Source of the DNA: Alphaproteobacteria bacterium
GTDB lineage: Bacteria > Pseudomonadota > Alphaproteobacteria > Sphingomonadales > Sphingomonadaceae
Assembly (NCBI GenBank): GCA_030424845.1
Contig: JAUHWC010000005.1
Span: 122,501-170,661 of the forward strand
Direction: 5' to 3'
DNA: 48,161 nucleotides
Shown: positions 10,598 to 18,971 of the stretch, piece after piece
Numbering within the stretch: the first letter of the stretch is position 1
How the letters are laid out: each line of letters begins with the position of its first letter
The notes under the pieces: model-generated
What the model saw: only the letters and a program-made list of their open reading frames with translations
Database searches by the model: none
What the model was told of the DNA's origin: nothing
Program-made: the position numbers and the translations under genes

Positions 10598-11104
10598 ATG
10601 ATGGAGATACTGGCCTGGATCGAACAGACGGCACCCAGCCGCTGGGTGCGTGAGGATTTCTACGCCTATTTCATCCTGCTGATCTTCCACGCATGGGGCA
10701 TGGCCTTGCTGGTCGGCGGCGGCGTTGCCGTCAGCCTGCGCGTGCTGGGCGTTGCCAAGCAGACGCGGTTGCAGCGCTGGCACGCGATCTTCCCCTGGAT
10801 GAAGCTGGGCGCGGTACTGGCGATCGTATCCGGCATCGGCTTGTTGGCGGGCTACCCGGCAAAGGCGCTGACCAACTGGGTATTCGCCTTGAAATTCGCC
10901 TGCCTGATCGGCGCGGCATGGCTGTGCGGCAACATGGCCCGGGTCAGCTTCGACAAGGGAATCGAGCCGGTGAGCCTGGTGAAGGTTCAGGCTGCACTTG
11001 CCTTGTTGCTGTGGGCCATCGGCGTGGCGAGCGGCAAGCTGCTGCTCTACACCAACACCATGCTGCTGACGACGGACGTGATGTTCGAGGCAGGGGGCGA
11101 CTGA
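10598..11104 (+). CDS. Four-helix membrane protein, first of a related pair
   Basis: The protein has 168 residues with about four hydrophobic helices. A His lies in the first helix (IFHAWGMALLVGGG) and is followed by a conserved-looking SLRVLG turn. It resembles the product of the next gene in the same places (HFIGLCLLIGTVG, DLRILG), so the two are likely paralogues that may pair in the membrane. I do not recognise a function with certainty; small integral-membrane families with helix-borne His residues can bind haem, but that is only a suggestion. Two adjacent ATG codons (10598, 10601) can serve as the start. Its stop overlaps the next start by one base (TGATG), so translation is probably coupled. 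Confidence 0.72.
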   Translation: MMEILAWIEQTAPSRWVREDFYAYFILLIFHAWGMALLVGGGVAVSLRVLGVAKQTRLQRWHAIFPWMKLGAVLAIVSGIGLLAGYPAKALTNWVFALKFACLIGAAWLCGNMARVSFDKGIEPVSLVKVQAALALLLWAIGVASGKLLLYTNTMLLTTDVMFEAGGD

Positions 11105-11643
11105 TGGATTACCCGACAGACCCCTATCTCGATCCCGTCGCCATCGTGAACTGGGCGATCGACACGGGCATCTTCGACATCGCCTATTCCGCATGGGGGT
11201 GGCCGATTGCGGAGATCGTGCACTTCATCGGCCTCTGCCTGCTTATCGGCACGGTAGGCGTGGTGGACCTGCGGATCCTGGGCTTCATGCACGGCATATC
11301 CCTGCCCGCCTTGCACAAGCTGATCCCCTTCGGCGTGGCGGGTTTCGTGCTGAACGTGGCGAGCGGGACGATCTTCGTCGCCTCCTCGCCCGACCAGTAT
11401 CTCTACAACCCGGCCTTCCAGGTGAAGATGGCGGTGATCGCGCTGGCGGGTGTGAACATGGCCCTGTTCTACCTCACCACGGCGCGCAAGCTGCGGGACC
11501 TTCCCCCGTTGCAGGCAGCCCCGCGCGCTGCGCGCGTCTTCGCCGGGATCAGCCTGACAAGCTGGATGCTGGTGATCGCCGCAGGCCGCGTGATCACCGC
11601 TTTCCGCCCGCCGGCATGGTTCTGGTGCGGCTGGTGTAGCTGA
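11104..11643 (+). CDS. Four-helix membrane protein, second of a related pair
   Basis: A 179-residue protein with an N-terminal polar stretch (about 30 residues) and then four hydrophobic helices. The segment EIVHFIGLCLLIGTVG followed by DLRILG aligns with the previous protein, and a Lys-containing second helix region (LHKLIPFGVAG) matches its WHAIFPWMKLG region. The C terminus ends in an aromatic- and Cys-rich tail (AWFWCGWCS). Start and stop codons of the two genes share one base, so they act as one unit. It converges on the DUF1737 gene with 3 bp between stops. The function is unknown. Confidence 0.72.
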   Translation: MDYPTDPYLDPVAIVNWAIDTGIFDIAYSAWGWPIAEIVHFIGLCLLIGTVGVVDLRILGFMHGISLPALHKLIPFGVAGFVLNVASGTIFVASSPDQYLYNPAFQVKMAVIALAGVNMALFYLTTARKLRDLPPLQAAPRAARVFAGISLTSWMLVIAAGRVITAFRPPAWFWCGWCS

Positions 11644-11646
11644 GGG

Positions 11647-11868
11647 TCAGTCCTGCTTCGGCAGGTAAGTGGGCCAGACAACCGCCTGCGCGCACTTCGT
11701 CTCGCCGCGCCACCAGTCATAGGACGTGCGCGGCGGGCCGTAGAGCACCCAGCCTTCTTCCAGAGCAGTCGAGACCTTCACGCAGAAAGCCTTGTCGTCC
11801 TTGCCGGTGAGCAACCGGTAGGGAAGGGTGCCGTTCGGCGGTCGGTCATTGTCTCGCGGATCATCCAT
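11647..11868 (-). CDS. DUF1737-type small protein
   Basis: A 73-residue soluble protein. The core LPYRLLTGKDDKAFCVKVS followed by LEEGWVLYGPP matches the small DUF1737 family, whose function is not known. It begins 17 bp after the hslU stop on the same strand, so it may be read through from the hslVU heat-shock transcript. No signal peptide or membrane segment is visible. Confidence 0.75.
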   Translation of the reverse strand: MDDPRDNDRPPNGTLPYRLLTGKDDKAFCVKVSTALEEGWVLYGPPRTSYDWWRGETKCAQAVVWPTYLPKQD

Positions 11869-11885
11869 GCGTCGCGCACTCCCGG

Positions 11886-13181
11886 TCAGAGGATATATTT
11901 CGACAGGTCGGCATCGCCGGCAAGGCCCGCCAGCCTGTCGCGCACATAGGCAGCATCGATGGTGACGTGTTCGCCCTTGCGGTCCTCGGCATCGAAGCTC
12001 AGTTCCTCGAACAGCTTTTCCATTACCGTCTGCAAGCGGCGGGCACCGATGTTCTCGACGCTTTCGTTCACCTGAGCGGCTATCTTCGCCACTTCGGCAA
12101 TGGCTTCGGCATCCATCTCCACCGTCACGTCCTCGGTGCCGATCAGGGCCTTGTACTGCTCGACAAGGTTGGCCTTGGTCTCGGACAGGATGCGCAAGAA
12201 ATCCTCTTCGGTCAGGCTGCGCAGTTCCACGCGGATCGGCAGGCGGCCCTGCAATTCGGGCAGCATGTCGGAAGGCTTGGAGACATGGAACGCGCCGCTG
12301 GCGATGAAGAGCACGTGATCGGTCTTCATCGGGCCGTATTTGGTGGCCACCGTGGTGCCTTCGATCAGCGGCAGCAGGTCTCGCTGCACGCCTTCGCGGC
12401 TGACAGAGCCGCCGCGCACGTCCGACACGGCAATCTTGTCCACCTCGTCCAGGAAGACGATGCCGTTGGTTTCCGCATTCTGCAGGGCGACGCGGGCAAC
12501 GTCATCCTGGTCCATGCGCTTTTCGGCTTCCTCGTCCACCAGCTTGTCCCACGCATCGGGGACCTTCAGCTTCTGCTTCTTCTTCGGGCTGCCGAAGGCC
12601 TTGCCCATCATTTCGCTGAGGTTGATCATGGTCGCACCGCCACCCATGCCGGGAATGTCCATCTGCATGGGAGATGCCTCGGTCACCTCGATCTCCACCT
12701 CGGTATCGTTCATCGAATTGTCGACGATGCGCTGGCGGAAGCTCTCGCGCGTGGCGGCCGAGGCGCTGGCGCCGACGAGGGCATCGAGCAGTCGCTCCAT
12801 CGCGGCCTCGCTGGCCGCTTCGCGCACGGCTTCGCGGCGGCGGTCCTTTTCCAGCCGGATCGCTTCTTCCGCGAGGTCCCGGGCGATCTGTTCCACGTCC
12901 CGCCCGACATAGCCGACTTCGGTGAACTTGGTGGCTTCCACCTTTACGAAGGGTGCCTGGGCCAGCTTTGCCAGGCGGCGGCTGATCTCCGTCTTGCCGC
13001 AGCCGGTGGGGCCGATCATGAGGATGTTCTTGGGCGTCACCTCGTCGCGCAGGTCCGCATTCAGGCGCTGGCGGCGCCAGCGGTTGCGCAGGGCCACGGC
13101 CACGGCGCGCTTGGCATCCTTCTGGCCGATGATGTGTTCATCAAGCGCGGCGACAATCGCCTTGGGGGTCAGGTTGTCCAT
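11886..13181 (-). CDS. hslU: HslU, ATPase subunit of the HslVU protease
   Basis: A 431-residue AAA+ ATPase, the expected length for HslU. The start [20 protein letters not shown] is diagnostic, Walker A is GPTGCGKTE at 57-65, the pore motif region [10 protein letters not shown] follows, and Walker B is IVFLDEVDK. The variable I domain lies in between (residues about 110-240, including a Met/Gly-rich stretch). HslU unfolds substrates and feeds them to the HslV chamber in the cytoplasm. It starts 7 bp after the hslV stop. A C-terminal LSKYIL tail, which activates HslV, is present. Confidence 0.97.
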   Translation of the reverse strand: MDNLTPKAIVAALDEHIIGQKDAKRAVAVALRNRWRRQRLNADLRDEVTPKNILMIGPTGCGKTEISRRLAKLAQAPFVKVEATKFTEVGYVGRDVEQIARDLAEEAIRLEKDRRREAVREAASEAAMERLLDALVGASASAATRESFRQRIVDNSMNDTEVEIEVTEASPMQMDIPGMGGGATMINLSEMMGKAFGSPKKKQKLKVPDAWDKLVDEEAEKRMDQDDVARVALQNAETNGIVFLDEVDKIAVSDVRGGSVSREGVQRDLLPLIEGTTVATKYGPMKTDHVLFIASGAFHVSKPSDMLPELQGRLPIRVELRSLTEEDFLRILSETKANLVEQYKALIGTEDVTVEMDAEAIAEVAKIAAQVNESVENIGARRLQTVMEKLFEELSFDAEDRKGEHVTIDAAYVRDRLAGLAGDADLSKYIL

Positions 13182-13188
13182 AAAGCTC

Positions 13189-13749
13189 TTAGATGGTCTC
13201 GACCGTCACGCGGTCATTGGTGAAGACGCAGACATCGGCGGCCACGGCCATTGCGCGGCGCGCGATCTTTTCCGGGTCTTCCTCGTAATCGGACAGTGCG
13301 CGGGCCGCAGCCAGCGCGTAATTGCCGCCGGAGCCGATCGCCGCAATGCCGCCTTCGGGTTCCAGTACGTCGCCATTGCCGGTGAGCACCAGCATGCAAT
13401 CCTTGTCGGCAACGATCATCAGCGCTTCCAGGTTGCGCAGGTACTTGTCGGTGCGCCAGTCCTTGGCCAGCTCGACAGCGGCGCGCATCAGCTGGCCCCG
13501 GTGCTGTTCCAGCTTGCGCTCCAGGCGCTCGAACAGGGTGAAGGCATCGGCGGTGGCACCGGCGAAACCGCCGATCACCTTGCCTTCATCGCCGATACGG
13601 CGAACCTTGCGGGCGTTGGGCTTCATCACCGTGTTGCCCATCGACACCTGCCCATCGCCGGCAATCACCGTGGTATCGCCGCGTTTCACGCCGATAATGG
13701 TGGTGCCGTGCCACTGGGTCAGGCCGTGATTATCCGAAGAATTTCTCAT
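13189..13749 (-). CDS. hslV: HslV, peptidase subunit of the HslVU protease
   Basis: A 186-residue proteasome-like Ntn hydrolase. The mature protein should begin at the Thr after HG in [12 protein letters not shown], leaving a propeptide of about 15 residues, longer than the single Met removed in Escherichia coli. The following [13 protein letters not shown] and [14 protein letters not shown] segments are classic HslV. I chose the ATG at 13749. An upstream ATG at 13758 overlaps the -10 box of the sigma-32 promoter, so it cannot be used from that promoter. The predicted transcription start falls on or next to the chosen ATG, so the message may be leaderless. Confidence 0.95.
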   Translation of the reverse strand: MRNSSDNHGLTQWHGTTIIGVKRGDTTVIAGDGQVSMGNTVMKPNARKVRRIGDEGKVIGGFAGATADAFTLFERLERKLEQHRGQLMRAAVELAKDWRTDKYLRNLEALMIVADKDCMLVLTGNGDVLEPEGGIAAIGSGGNYALAAARALSDYEEDPEKIARRAMAVAADVCVFTNDRVTVETI

Positions 13750-13756
13750 GCCTGCC

Positions 13757-13785
13757 ATATGGGGCGACAAGCGCGTGGCTGCAAG
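13757..13785 (-). promoter_or_regulatory. Sigma-32 (RpoH) heat-shock promoter of hslVU
   Basis: On the minus strand CTTGCA (13785-13780) is followed by 15 bp and then CCCCATAT (13764-13757). The RpoH consensus is CTTGAA, 13-17 bp, CCCCATNT, so the -35 matches 5 of 6 and the -10 matches fully. The -10 box ends 7 bp before the hslV ATG. Confidence 0.85.
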
Positions 13786-13812
13786 CAATGCGGCGAGTTG
13801 CCGCCGGATGGT

Positions 13813-14271
13813 TCAGCGCGGAGCGCCACCGCCGCCCATGCCGGTGCCGACCGTGCCGATATTGCCGAACAGGTCTTCCAGCAGGCCGCGCTCGATACCA
13901 AGGGTGGGCGTTTCGTCGCTGTCGGGATCAAGCCGCACCACCTGCTCCATGCCGGTGCGTTCCGCGGTCAGCACGTTGCCGTTCTCGTCGAACTTGATGG
14001 CCAGCACGGAATGGCGGGCGATCTTGGGCGTGGTGAAAGGCGCCTGCGAGGTGCGGCTGGAGATGTAGTACCAGATCGGCTCGCCGAACTGGCTGGTCAG
14101 CGTGGGCCGGCCCAGCGTCCCTTCCACCGACTGGCGATTGTCGATCCCCGGCTGCACCGATGCCACCAGGATCTCGTCAACCAGGTAGCCGCGAGAATTC
14201 TCGATCGAGGAACAGCCGGCCACCAGGCCAAGGGCACCAATCGCAGCGATGATCCGCAAGCTGGCATGCAT
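13813..14271 (-). CDS. bamE: BamE, outer membrane protein assembly lipoprotein
   Basis: A 152-residue lipoprotein with a signal ending in LVAGC. The SmpA/OmlA fold is visible: VQPGIDNRQSVEGTLGRPTL, then EPIWYYISSRT and VLAIKFDENGNV. BamE is a periplasm-facing outer-membrane lipoprotein of the BAM complex that inserts beta-barrel proteins. An in-frame GTG lies upstream at 14298, but the ATG at 14271 has AAGGAA about 12 bases before it and gives a normal lipoprotein signal, so I prefer it. The C-terminal tail is Gly-rich. It is divergent from the bc1 chaperone gene. Confidence 0.88.
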   Translation of the reverse strand: MHASLRIIAAIGALGLVAGCSSIENSRGYLVDEILVASVQPGIDNRQSVEGTLGRPTLTSQFGEPIWYYISSRTSQAPFTTPKIARHSVLAIKFDENGNVLTAERTGMEQVVRLDPDSDETPTLGIERGLLEDLFGNIGTVGTGMGGGGAPR

Positions 14272-14322
14272 TTTCGCGTAATTCCTTCGAGTTTTCACAA
14301 TCGCCCTGCCTGCCGGGACGGA

Positions 14323-14350
14323 TTGTCTGGCATGGCAGGCATACTATATC
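14323..14350 (+). promoter_or_regulatory. Possible promoter in the bamE / bc1-chaperone divergent space
   Basis: TTGTCT (14323-14328), a 16-bp spacer and TATATC (14345-14350) give a fair housekeeping promoter for the rightward gene. The overlapping TATAGT on the other strand could serve bamE. Each hexamer matches 4 of 6 bases. Confidence 0.35.
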
Positions 14351-14462
14351 GTCGGGCAAGCCTTACGGGCTGGCGCGCGCCCATGCAATCCCGGCTGGAA
14401 CGCGCTTGCCCACAGGCCTTTGAATGCCCGCTTAACGATTGCCCAGCAGAAAGACCGCCGCA

Positions 14463-14984
14463 TTGTCCTTCCTTTCCAGACTTTTCGGCACCCAGGCCGA
14501 CCCGCGCGACGAATTGCGCCCCTTGTGGTTCCGCGTGATCGAGATCAGCCGCCTGCCCGAATATTACGCCAAGAGCGGCGTTGCCGATTCGGTTGACGGA
14601 CGCTTCGACATGGTGGTGAACGTGCTCGCCACCGCGATCCTGCGCATGGAAAAGAGCCGCGCGCTCAAAGGCAAGACGGCGCTCATCACGGAGCTTTTCG
14701 TGGAGGACATGGACGGCCAGCTGCGCGAAAGCGGCGTGGGTGACATGGTGGTGGGCAAGCACATGGGCAAGCTGATGAGCGCGCTGGGCGGCCGCATCGG
14801 CGCACTGCGCACGGCTTTCGGCGGTGGTGACATGGAGGAACTGGCGCAGGTGCTGGAACGCAATGTCCACTGGCGCGAGGATGGCGGCGACCCGGCCAGC
14901 CTTGCCGCGCGCCTGCATGCCCTGCACCAGGACCTCGCCAGCCGCAGCGACGAGGACGTGCTGGCCGGAAGGATCGCCAGATGA
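14463..14984 (+). CDS. Ubiquinol-cytochrome c chaperone (CBP3 family)
   Basis: A 173-residue protein with the family pattern: SRLFG start, YYAKSGVADSVDGRFDMVV, MEKSRALKGKTALITELFVEDMDGQLRESG, and VGDMVVGKHMGKLMSALGGR. Mitochondrial Cbp3 helps make cytochrome b and assemble the bc1 complex; the bacterial member is presumed to do a similar job at the inner membrane. No ATG is available; I use the TTG at 14463 that begins the conserved region, with an alternative TTG at 14439. Its stop overlaps the next start by four bases (ATGA). Confidence 0.87.
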   Translation: MSFLSRLFGTQADPRDELRPLWFRVIEISRLPEYYAKSGVADSVDGRFDMVVNVLATAILRMEKSRALKGKTALITELFVEDMDGQLRESGVGDMVVGKHMGKLMSALGGRIGALRTAFGGGDMEELAQVLERNVHWREDGGDPASLAARLHALHQDLASRSDEDVLAGRIAR

Positions 14985-15502
14985 GCGGAGCTGCGCCTGC
15001 CCCCGAATTCTCGCGCATGGTCGATATCCGCGGGATTACCGCAGAGCCGGTGCAACTCACCGCAACGCCAGGGGAATGCGCCGCACTGGCGCAGCGATTC
15101 GCCATTGTCGCGGTGGACAGCCTCACCGCCAGTGTCTCGCTCACCGCCAAGGGCGAGCGCATCGAGGCAAGCGGCACGCTGTCAGCCGATATCGTGCAAA
15201 GCTGTGCCGTTTCCGGCGATGACCTGCCCGTGAAGATGGAGGAGGAACTCTCGCTCCACTTCGTGCCCGAGCGCGAGATTGCCGAGGAGGAAATCGAGCT
15301 GGAGGAAGAGGACCTCGACGAGATCCCCTATTGCGGGACCAGCTTCGACCTTGGCGAAGCGGTGGCGCAGAGCCTGGCACTCGCCATCGACCCATACCTC
15401 ACGGGCCCGGATGCGGACCGCGTGCGCGAAGAGCACGACCTGTCCGAAAAGGGCCCGCAAGGCCCGCTGCAGGAAGCGCTGGCGAAGCTGAAAAAGGGCT
15501 GA
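14981..15502 (+). CDS. YceD family (DUF177) protein
   Basis: A 173-residue acidic protein. An N-terminal beta-rich part (SRMVDIRGITAEPVQL...) leads to the family hallmark of one Cys (IVQSCAVSGDDLP), a very acidic stretch (about 105-115) and LGEAVAQSLALAIDPY. YceD genes usually sit next to rpmF and are linked to 23S rRNA or ribosome metabolism; here the neighbour is the bc1 chaperone and no rpmF is in view. It is translationally coupled to that gene and ends 4 bp from the convergent XRE gene. Confidence 0.85.
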   Translation: MSGAAPAPEFSRMVDIRGITAEPVQLTATPGECAALAQRFAIVAVDSLTASVSLTAKGERIEASGTLSADIVQSCAVSGDDLPVKMEEELSLHFVPEREIAEEEIELEEEDLDEIPYCGTSFDLGEAVAQSLALAIDPYLTGPDADRVREEHDLSEKGPQGPLQEALAKLKKG

Positions 15503-15506
15503 TCCG

Positions 15507-15710
15507 TCAGCTTTCGCGGAAGGGGTTGTAGAACAAGTCCTCCACCGCAACGTCAAAGAAGGCGGCAAGGCGATAAGCCATCGGCAGGCTGGGATCGTAC
15601 TTGTCTGCCTCCACCGCGTTGATCGTCTGGCGCGAGACTTCGATAGCATCGGCAAGGACGGCTTGCGTGATGCCGCGCTCCTTGCGCAGATCGCGCAGGC
15701 AGTTCCTCAT
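15507..15710 (-). CDS. Small XRE (Cro/CI) transcriptional regulator
   Basis: A 67-residue protein that is almost only a helix-turn-helix: LRDLRKERGITQAVLADAIEVSRQTINAVEADKYDPSLPMAYRLAAFF. This is the short XRE type that is often found beside a small membrane protein gene. The ATG at 15710 has GAGGA seven bases upstream, within the 10-bp gap after the membrane protein gene. It probably binds the long dyad ahead of the pair and controls their expression; that is an inference from position. Confidence 0.9.
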   Translation of the reverse strand: MRNCLRDLRKERGITQAVLADAIEVSRQTINAVEADKYDPSLPMAYRLAAFFDVAVEDLFYNPFRES

Positions 15711-15720
15711 AGCCAGATCC

Positions 15721-16125
15721 TCACAAACCACCCCCGCCATGGCGAATACGCCAGTAAATCCCGTGCAGGACAAAGCCGATCAATTGCGCGCCATAGATGC
15801 CGACAGCGCCCATCACCAGTTCGGTCCGTTGCACGGCAAATATCATCACGGCGACAAGTGCAATGGAACCGCCGAAATTGCCGCCCCAGTACCAGCATTG
15901 ATATTGCGAATCCTGCTGCATGTGATCCAGCCCGCGCCACCAGGGCATCATCGCCCGGAATGTCGCCGCGAGCAGGAGCACCATTGCCGCGAAAGCCAGC
16001 CAATGGGGCAGACCGAAAGCCGCTGCCCGCACAACAACCACGGTGCCCGCCAGCAGGCCGATAACCCCGGCAGCCATGACCATCGCGCCACGGCGCTTTC
16101 TCGCTTTGTAAGTTGTTGCTTCCAT
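15721..16125 (-). CDS. Four-helix membrane protein paired with an XRE regulator
   Basis: A 134-residue protein with a basic N terminus and about four hydrophobic helices, and a Trp/Gln-rich loop (DSQYQCWYWGGNFGG) between helices two and three. The ATG at 16125 is supported by GAGGAG eight bases upstream. The gene lies directly before the XRE gene and behind a 50-bp dyad. I do not recognise the family's function; gene pairs of this type are known but their role is mostly unclear. Confidence 0.78.
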   Translation of the reverse strand: MEATTYKARKRRGAMVMAAGVIGLLAGTVVVVRAAAFGLPHWLAFAAMVLLLAATFRAMMPWWRGLDHMQQDSQYQCWYWGGNFGGSIALVAVMIFAVQRTELVMGAVGIYGAQLIGFVLHGIYWRIRHGGGGL

Positions 16126-16143
16126 CACGAATCTCCTCGAATG

Positions 16144-16193
16144 ATGTAAAAACATTTAGACATTTGCCTTGAAATGTCCAACACTTTTTACAT
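16144..16193 (-). promoter_or_regulatory. 50-bp dyad operator with embedded promoter
   Basis: Two 22-bp arms (16144-16165 and 16172-16193) are inverted repeats matching at 18 of 22 positions, around a 6-bp centre. The outer ends are a perfect ATGTAAAAA / TTTTTACAT pair. On the minus strand TTGGAC, 17 bp and TAAATG make a possible promoter inside the dyad. It is 18 bp from the membrane-protein start, a natural place for autoregulation by the XRE protein. Confidence 0.65.
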
Positions 16194-16210
16194 TTCGGGC
16201 GCCGGGCACG

Positions 16211-16248
16211 AAAAAGGGCGGCGGAAATCGCTTCCCGCCGCCCTTTTC
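16211..16248 (-). terminator. Intrinsic terminator after ssb
   Basis: A perfect 13-bp stem (AAAAGGGCGGCGG and its complement, 16212-16224 with 16235-16247) with a 10-nt loop, ending in a T run on the minus strand. It lies 24 bp after the ssb stop and may also act in the other direction. Confidence 0.85.
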
Positions 16249-16271
16249 GAACTTCGCAGTTTTGCCCGTGA

Positions 16272-16802
16272 TCAGAACGGGATGTCGTCGTCCAGATCGT
16301 CTCCGAAGTTGGAGCCGCCGCCCGAGCCACCGGAGCCGCCGCCCTGGTTCCAGCTGGAGCCACCGCCACCGCCCGAACCGCCGCCAGAGCCGCCACCCGA
16401 GCCGCCACCCTGGTCCCAATTGCCGCCACCCTGGCCGCCGCCACCGCCGCCGCTGCGGCCATCGAGCATCACCAGCGTACCGTTGAAGCCGCGCAGCACG
16501 ACTTCGGTGGAGTAGCGGTCCTGGCCGTTCTGGTCCTGCCACTTGCGGGTCTGCAACTGGCCTTCGACATAGACCTTGCTGCCCTTCTTCAGGTAGTTCT
16601 CGCAAACGCGGACAAGGCCTTCGGAGAAGATCGCCACCGTGTGCCATTCGGTGCGTTCCTGGCGGTTGCCGTCACGGTCCTTCCAGTTTTCCGTGGTGGC
16701 AATGCGCAGGTTGGCCACCTTGCCGCCGTTCTGGAAGCTGCGGATTTCGGGGTCTGCACCCAGATTGCCGATCAGCATTACCTTGTTGAGTGAACCGGCC
16801 AT
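16272..16802 (-). CDS. ssb: Single-stranded DNA-binding protein
   Basis: A 176-residue SSB. The OB fold runs from about 4 to 108 ([54 protein letters not shown]). A Gly-rich linker with Trp/Gln and Ser insertions follows, and the protein ends in the acidic protein-docking tip DDDIPF. It coats single-stranded DNA in replication and repair. GAGGGG precedes the ATG. The gene begins 16 bp after the feoB stop, an odd neighbour that could put it partly under iron control unless a promoter lies within feoB. Confidence 0.97.
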   Translation of the reverse strand: MAGSLNKVMLIGNLGADPEIRSFQNGGKVANLRIATTENWKDRDGNRQERTEWHTVAIFSEGLVRVCENYLKKGSKVYVEGQLQTRKWQDQNGQDRYSTEVVLRGFNGTLVMLDGRSGGGGGGQGGGNWDQGGGSGGGSGGGSGGGGGSSWNQGGGSGGSGGGSNFGDDLDDDIPF

Positions 16803-16818
16803 CCGAAATTTCCCCTCG

Positions 16819-18666
16819 CTAAAATCCTAGCGCCACCGCGCCCCAATAAGTGATTCCCGCGAAGATATAGGCTGCTGCGAACAGGTAGGCCAACATGAAG
16901 GCGGGCCATTTCCACCCGTTTGTTTCACGCCGCGCCACCGCGATGGTGGAAAGGCACTGCGGCGCGAAGATGAACCAGGCGAGGAAGGCGAGCGCCGTCG
17001 GCAGGCTCCAGCGGGCGGCGATCTGGTCTCGCAGGGCCTGCTCGGTCTCGGCCTCGTCCTCGGCATCCACCGCATAGGTGGTGGCAAGGCTGGCCACCGC
17101 CACTTCGCGCGCAGCCATGGCCGGCACGATCGCCAGCGTCATTTCGCGGTTGAAGCCGATCGGCTCGAAAGCCGGGTGCATCGCGCTGGCGACTTGTCCG
17201 GCGATCGAGGCATCGAGCTGGCTTTCACCCTCGCCCGCCTTGGGGAAGGACAGGAGCACCCACAGGATCACGGTGGCCATGAAGATGATGGTACCTGCAC
17301 GGCGCAGGAACACCCAGGCACGCTGCCACAGGCCGATCAGCAGGTCGCGCACGGGCGGCAGCTGGTAACGCGGCATTTCCATGATGAAGCCCGATGCCTT
17401 GCCCTTGGCAACCGAGCGCCGCAGCACCAGCGCCGCGATCATGGCAGAAACGATCCCGGCGACATAGAGCGCAAACAGCACCAGCCCCTGAAGGCCGATG
17501 CCCGGGCCCACCTTCTGCGCTGGGATCACGGCGGCAATGATGACGGCATAGACCGGCAGGCGGGCAGAACAGGTCATCAGCGGAGCGATCAGGATGGTGG
17601 TGAGCCGGTCCTTGGGATCGGCAATCGCCCTGGTCGCCATGATGCCGGGAATGGCACAGGCAAAGCTGGACAAGAGCGGAATGAAGCTGCGCCCGGACAG
17701 GCCGACATAGGCCATCAGCCGGTCCATGATGAAGGCGGCGCGGGCCATGTAGCCGGATTGCTCCATTGCCAGGATGAAGGCGAACAGGATGACGATCTGC
17801 GGCAGGAAGACAATCACCGAGCCGACACCCGCTATCACGCCCTCGACAAGGAAATCGCGCAGCAAACCGGCAGGCAGCACCGCGTCCACGCCTTGCGCCA
17901 TCAGTTCCGTCAGCCCCTCGATCATGCCGATGAAGGGGTCTGCCCAGGCGAACACCGCCTGGAAGATCACGAACAGCAGGCCGAACAGGATCGCCGGGCC
18001 AAGCCAGGGATGCAGCAGCACCTTGTCGAGCTTGGCGTGCAACTGGTGGGCGGACGTCTGCGACAGGATGGCGCCCTTGGCCATGGCGCGGGCGGCAAGG
18101 CGTCGCTCGGGCAAGCTCAGGCGCTCCACCTCGTGCCGCAGTGACAGGTCCTGATGGCTGTAATTCTGGATGGCTTCGGCCAGGTCGCCAAGGCCGCGCT
18201 TGCGCACCGCAATCGTCGGCACGACCGGGACACCCAGCCCCTGCGACAGCGCGGCAGGATCGATCACCAGCCCGTCACGCTCGGCAAGGTCGACCATGTT
18301 GAGCGCCACCACGACCGGAAGGCCAAGGCCGATCAGTTCCTGCGCGAAGACCAGGTGCTGTTCCAGGTTTGCCGCATCGACCACGATGACCAGCACATCG
18401 GGCTGCGCCTCGCCGGCGAACTCGCCCATCACGACCTTGCGCGTTACCTCCTCGTCCGGGCTGGACGGGTCGAGCGAGTAGGATCCGGGAAGGTCCACCA
18501 GTTCCACGTTCTCGCCGGAAGGAAGGGTCAGGCGGCCGCTCTTGCGCTCCACCGTGACGCCGGGATAATTGGCGATCTTCTGGCGCGCACCGGTAAGCGC
18601 GTTGAACAGCGCGCTCTTGCCCGCATTGGGGTTGCCGACCAGCGCGGCCTTGCGAATATTGCTCAT
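16819..18666 (-). CDS. feoB: FeoB, ferrous iron transporter
   Basis: A 615-residue protein. The cytoplasmic G domain has GNPNAGKS (G1), the YPGVTVER switch, DLPG (G3) and NMVD (G4). A helical linker leads to the membrane domain with the duplicated Gate motifs ([14 protein letters not shown] and the [10 protein letters not shown] region). FeoB takes up Fe(II) across the inner membrane using the G domain as a switch. It is shorter than the 773-residue E. coli protein, as in many alphaproteobacteria. Its start overlaps the feoA stop by four bases (ATGA). Confidence 0.96.
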   Translation of the reverse strand: MSNIRKAALVGNPNAGKSALFNALTGARQKIANYPGVTVERKSGRLTLPSGENVELVDLPGSYSLDPSSPDEEVTRKVVMGEFAGEAQPDVLVIVVDAANLEQHLVFAQELIGLGLPVVVALNMVDLAERDGLVIDPAALSQGLGVPVVPTIAVRKRGLGDLAEAIQNYSHQDLSLRHEVERLSLPERRLAARAMAKGAILSQTSAHQLHAKLDKVLLHPWLGPAILFGLLFVIFQAVFAWADPFIGMIEGLTELMAQGVDAVLPAGLLRDFLVEGVIAGVGSVIVFLPQIVILFAFILAMEQSGYMARAAFIMDRLMAYVGLSGRSFIPLLSSFACAIPGIMATRAIADPKDRLTTILIAPLMTCSARLPVYAVIIAAVIPAQKVGPGIGLQGLVLFALYVAGIVSAMIAALVLRRSVAKGKASGFIMEMPRYQLPPVRDLLIGLWQRAWVFLRRAGTIIFMATVILWVLLSFPKAGEGESQLDASIAGQVASAMHPAFEPIGFNREMTLAIVPAMAAREVAVASLATTYAVDAEDEAETEQALRDQIAARWSLPTALAFLAWFIFAPQCLSTIAVARRETNGWKWPAFMLAYLFAAAYIFAGITYWGAVALGF

Positions 18667-18902
18667 AGAACGCGAACCGTCATTGCGCGGGCATGGGAAC
18701 GGCGCAGCGCCACTGTCATGCGTCCGATGGTGATGGCCAGCGGGTCGCGACCGAAGAAGATGCCGCGATTGGCAATGGCGACATGCGCGCCCTCGTCAAT
18801 GCCAAGTGCACGCAGGCGCTTGGCTTCTTCCGGGGCCAGCTGGTCCCAGTCGACGGAGATGATTTCGGCCTCGGCCTGCGGTTGCAATGTGTCCAGTGTC
18901 AT
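18663..18902 (-). CDS. feoA: FeoA, iron transport accessory protein
   Basis: A 79-residue SH3-like protein: LAPEEAKRLRALGIDEGAHVAIANRG and DPLAITIGRMTVALRRSHARAMTV are the FeoA pattern. It is a cytoplasmic partner of FeoB. I choose the ATG at 18902 (MTLDTLQ) because the fold begins there; a longer frame to 18938 reads as leader. A Fur-like box lies about 46 bp upstream. It is translationally coupled to feoB. Confidence 0.92.
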   Translation of the reverse strand: MTLDTLQPQAEAEIISVDWDQLAPEEAKRLRALGIDEGAHVAIANRGIFFGRDPLAITIGRMTVALRRSHARAMTVRVL

Positions 18903-18948
18903 AGGTCTGCTGCTCTCAGGCGGGCGGTGCCAGAGCACAGCGCTAATT

Positions 18949-18967
18949 GCAACTGGTTCTCATTATT
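18949..18967 (-). promoter_or_regulatory. Fur-like iron box upstream of feoAB
   Basis: The minus strand reads AATAATGAGAACCAGTTGC, which matches the 19-bp Fur consensus GATAATGATAATCATTATC at 13 of 19 positions. It sits in an A+T-rich patch 46 bp before feoA, where ferric-uptake repression would be expected. Confidence 0.6.
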
Positions 18968-18971
18968 TTTA

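Noticed and set aside
12922-14538. 538-codon frame across hslU, hslV and bamE on the plus strand
   Set aside because: Crosses three certain genes on the opposite strand and their promoter; no homology visible.
16290-16470. GGN-repeat stretch as a tandem DNA repeat
   Set aside because: It encodes the Gly-rich linker of SSB, a normal low-complexity feature of this protein.
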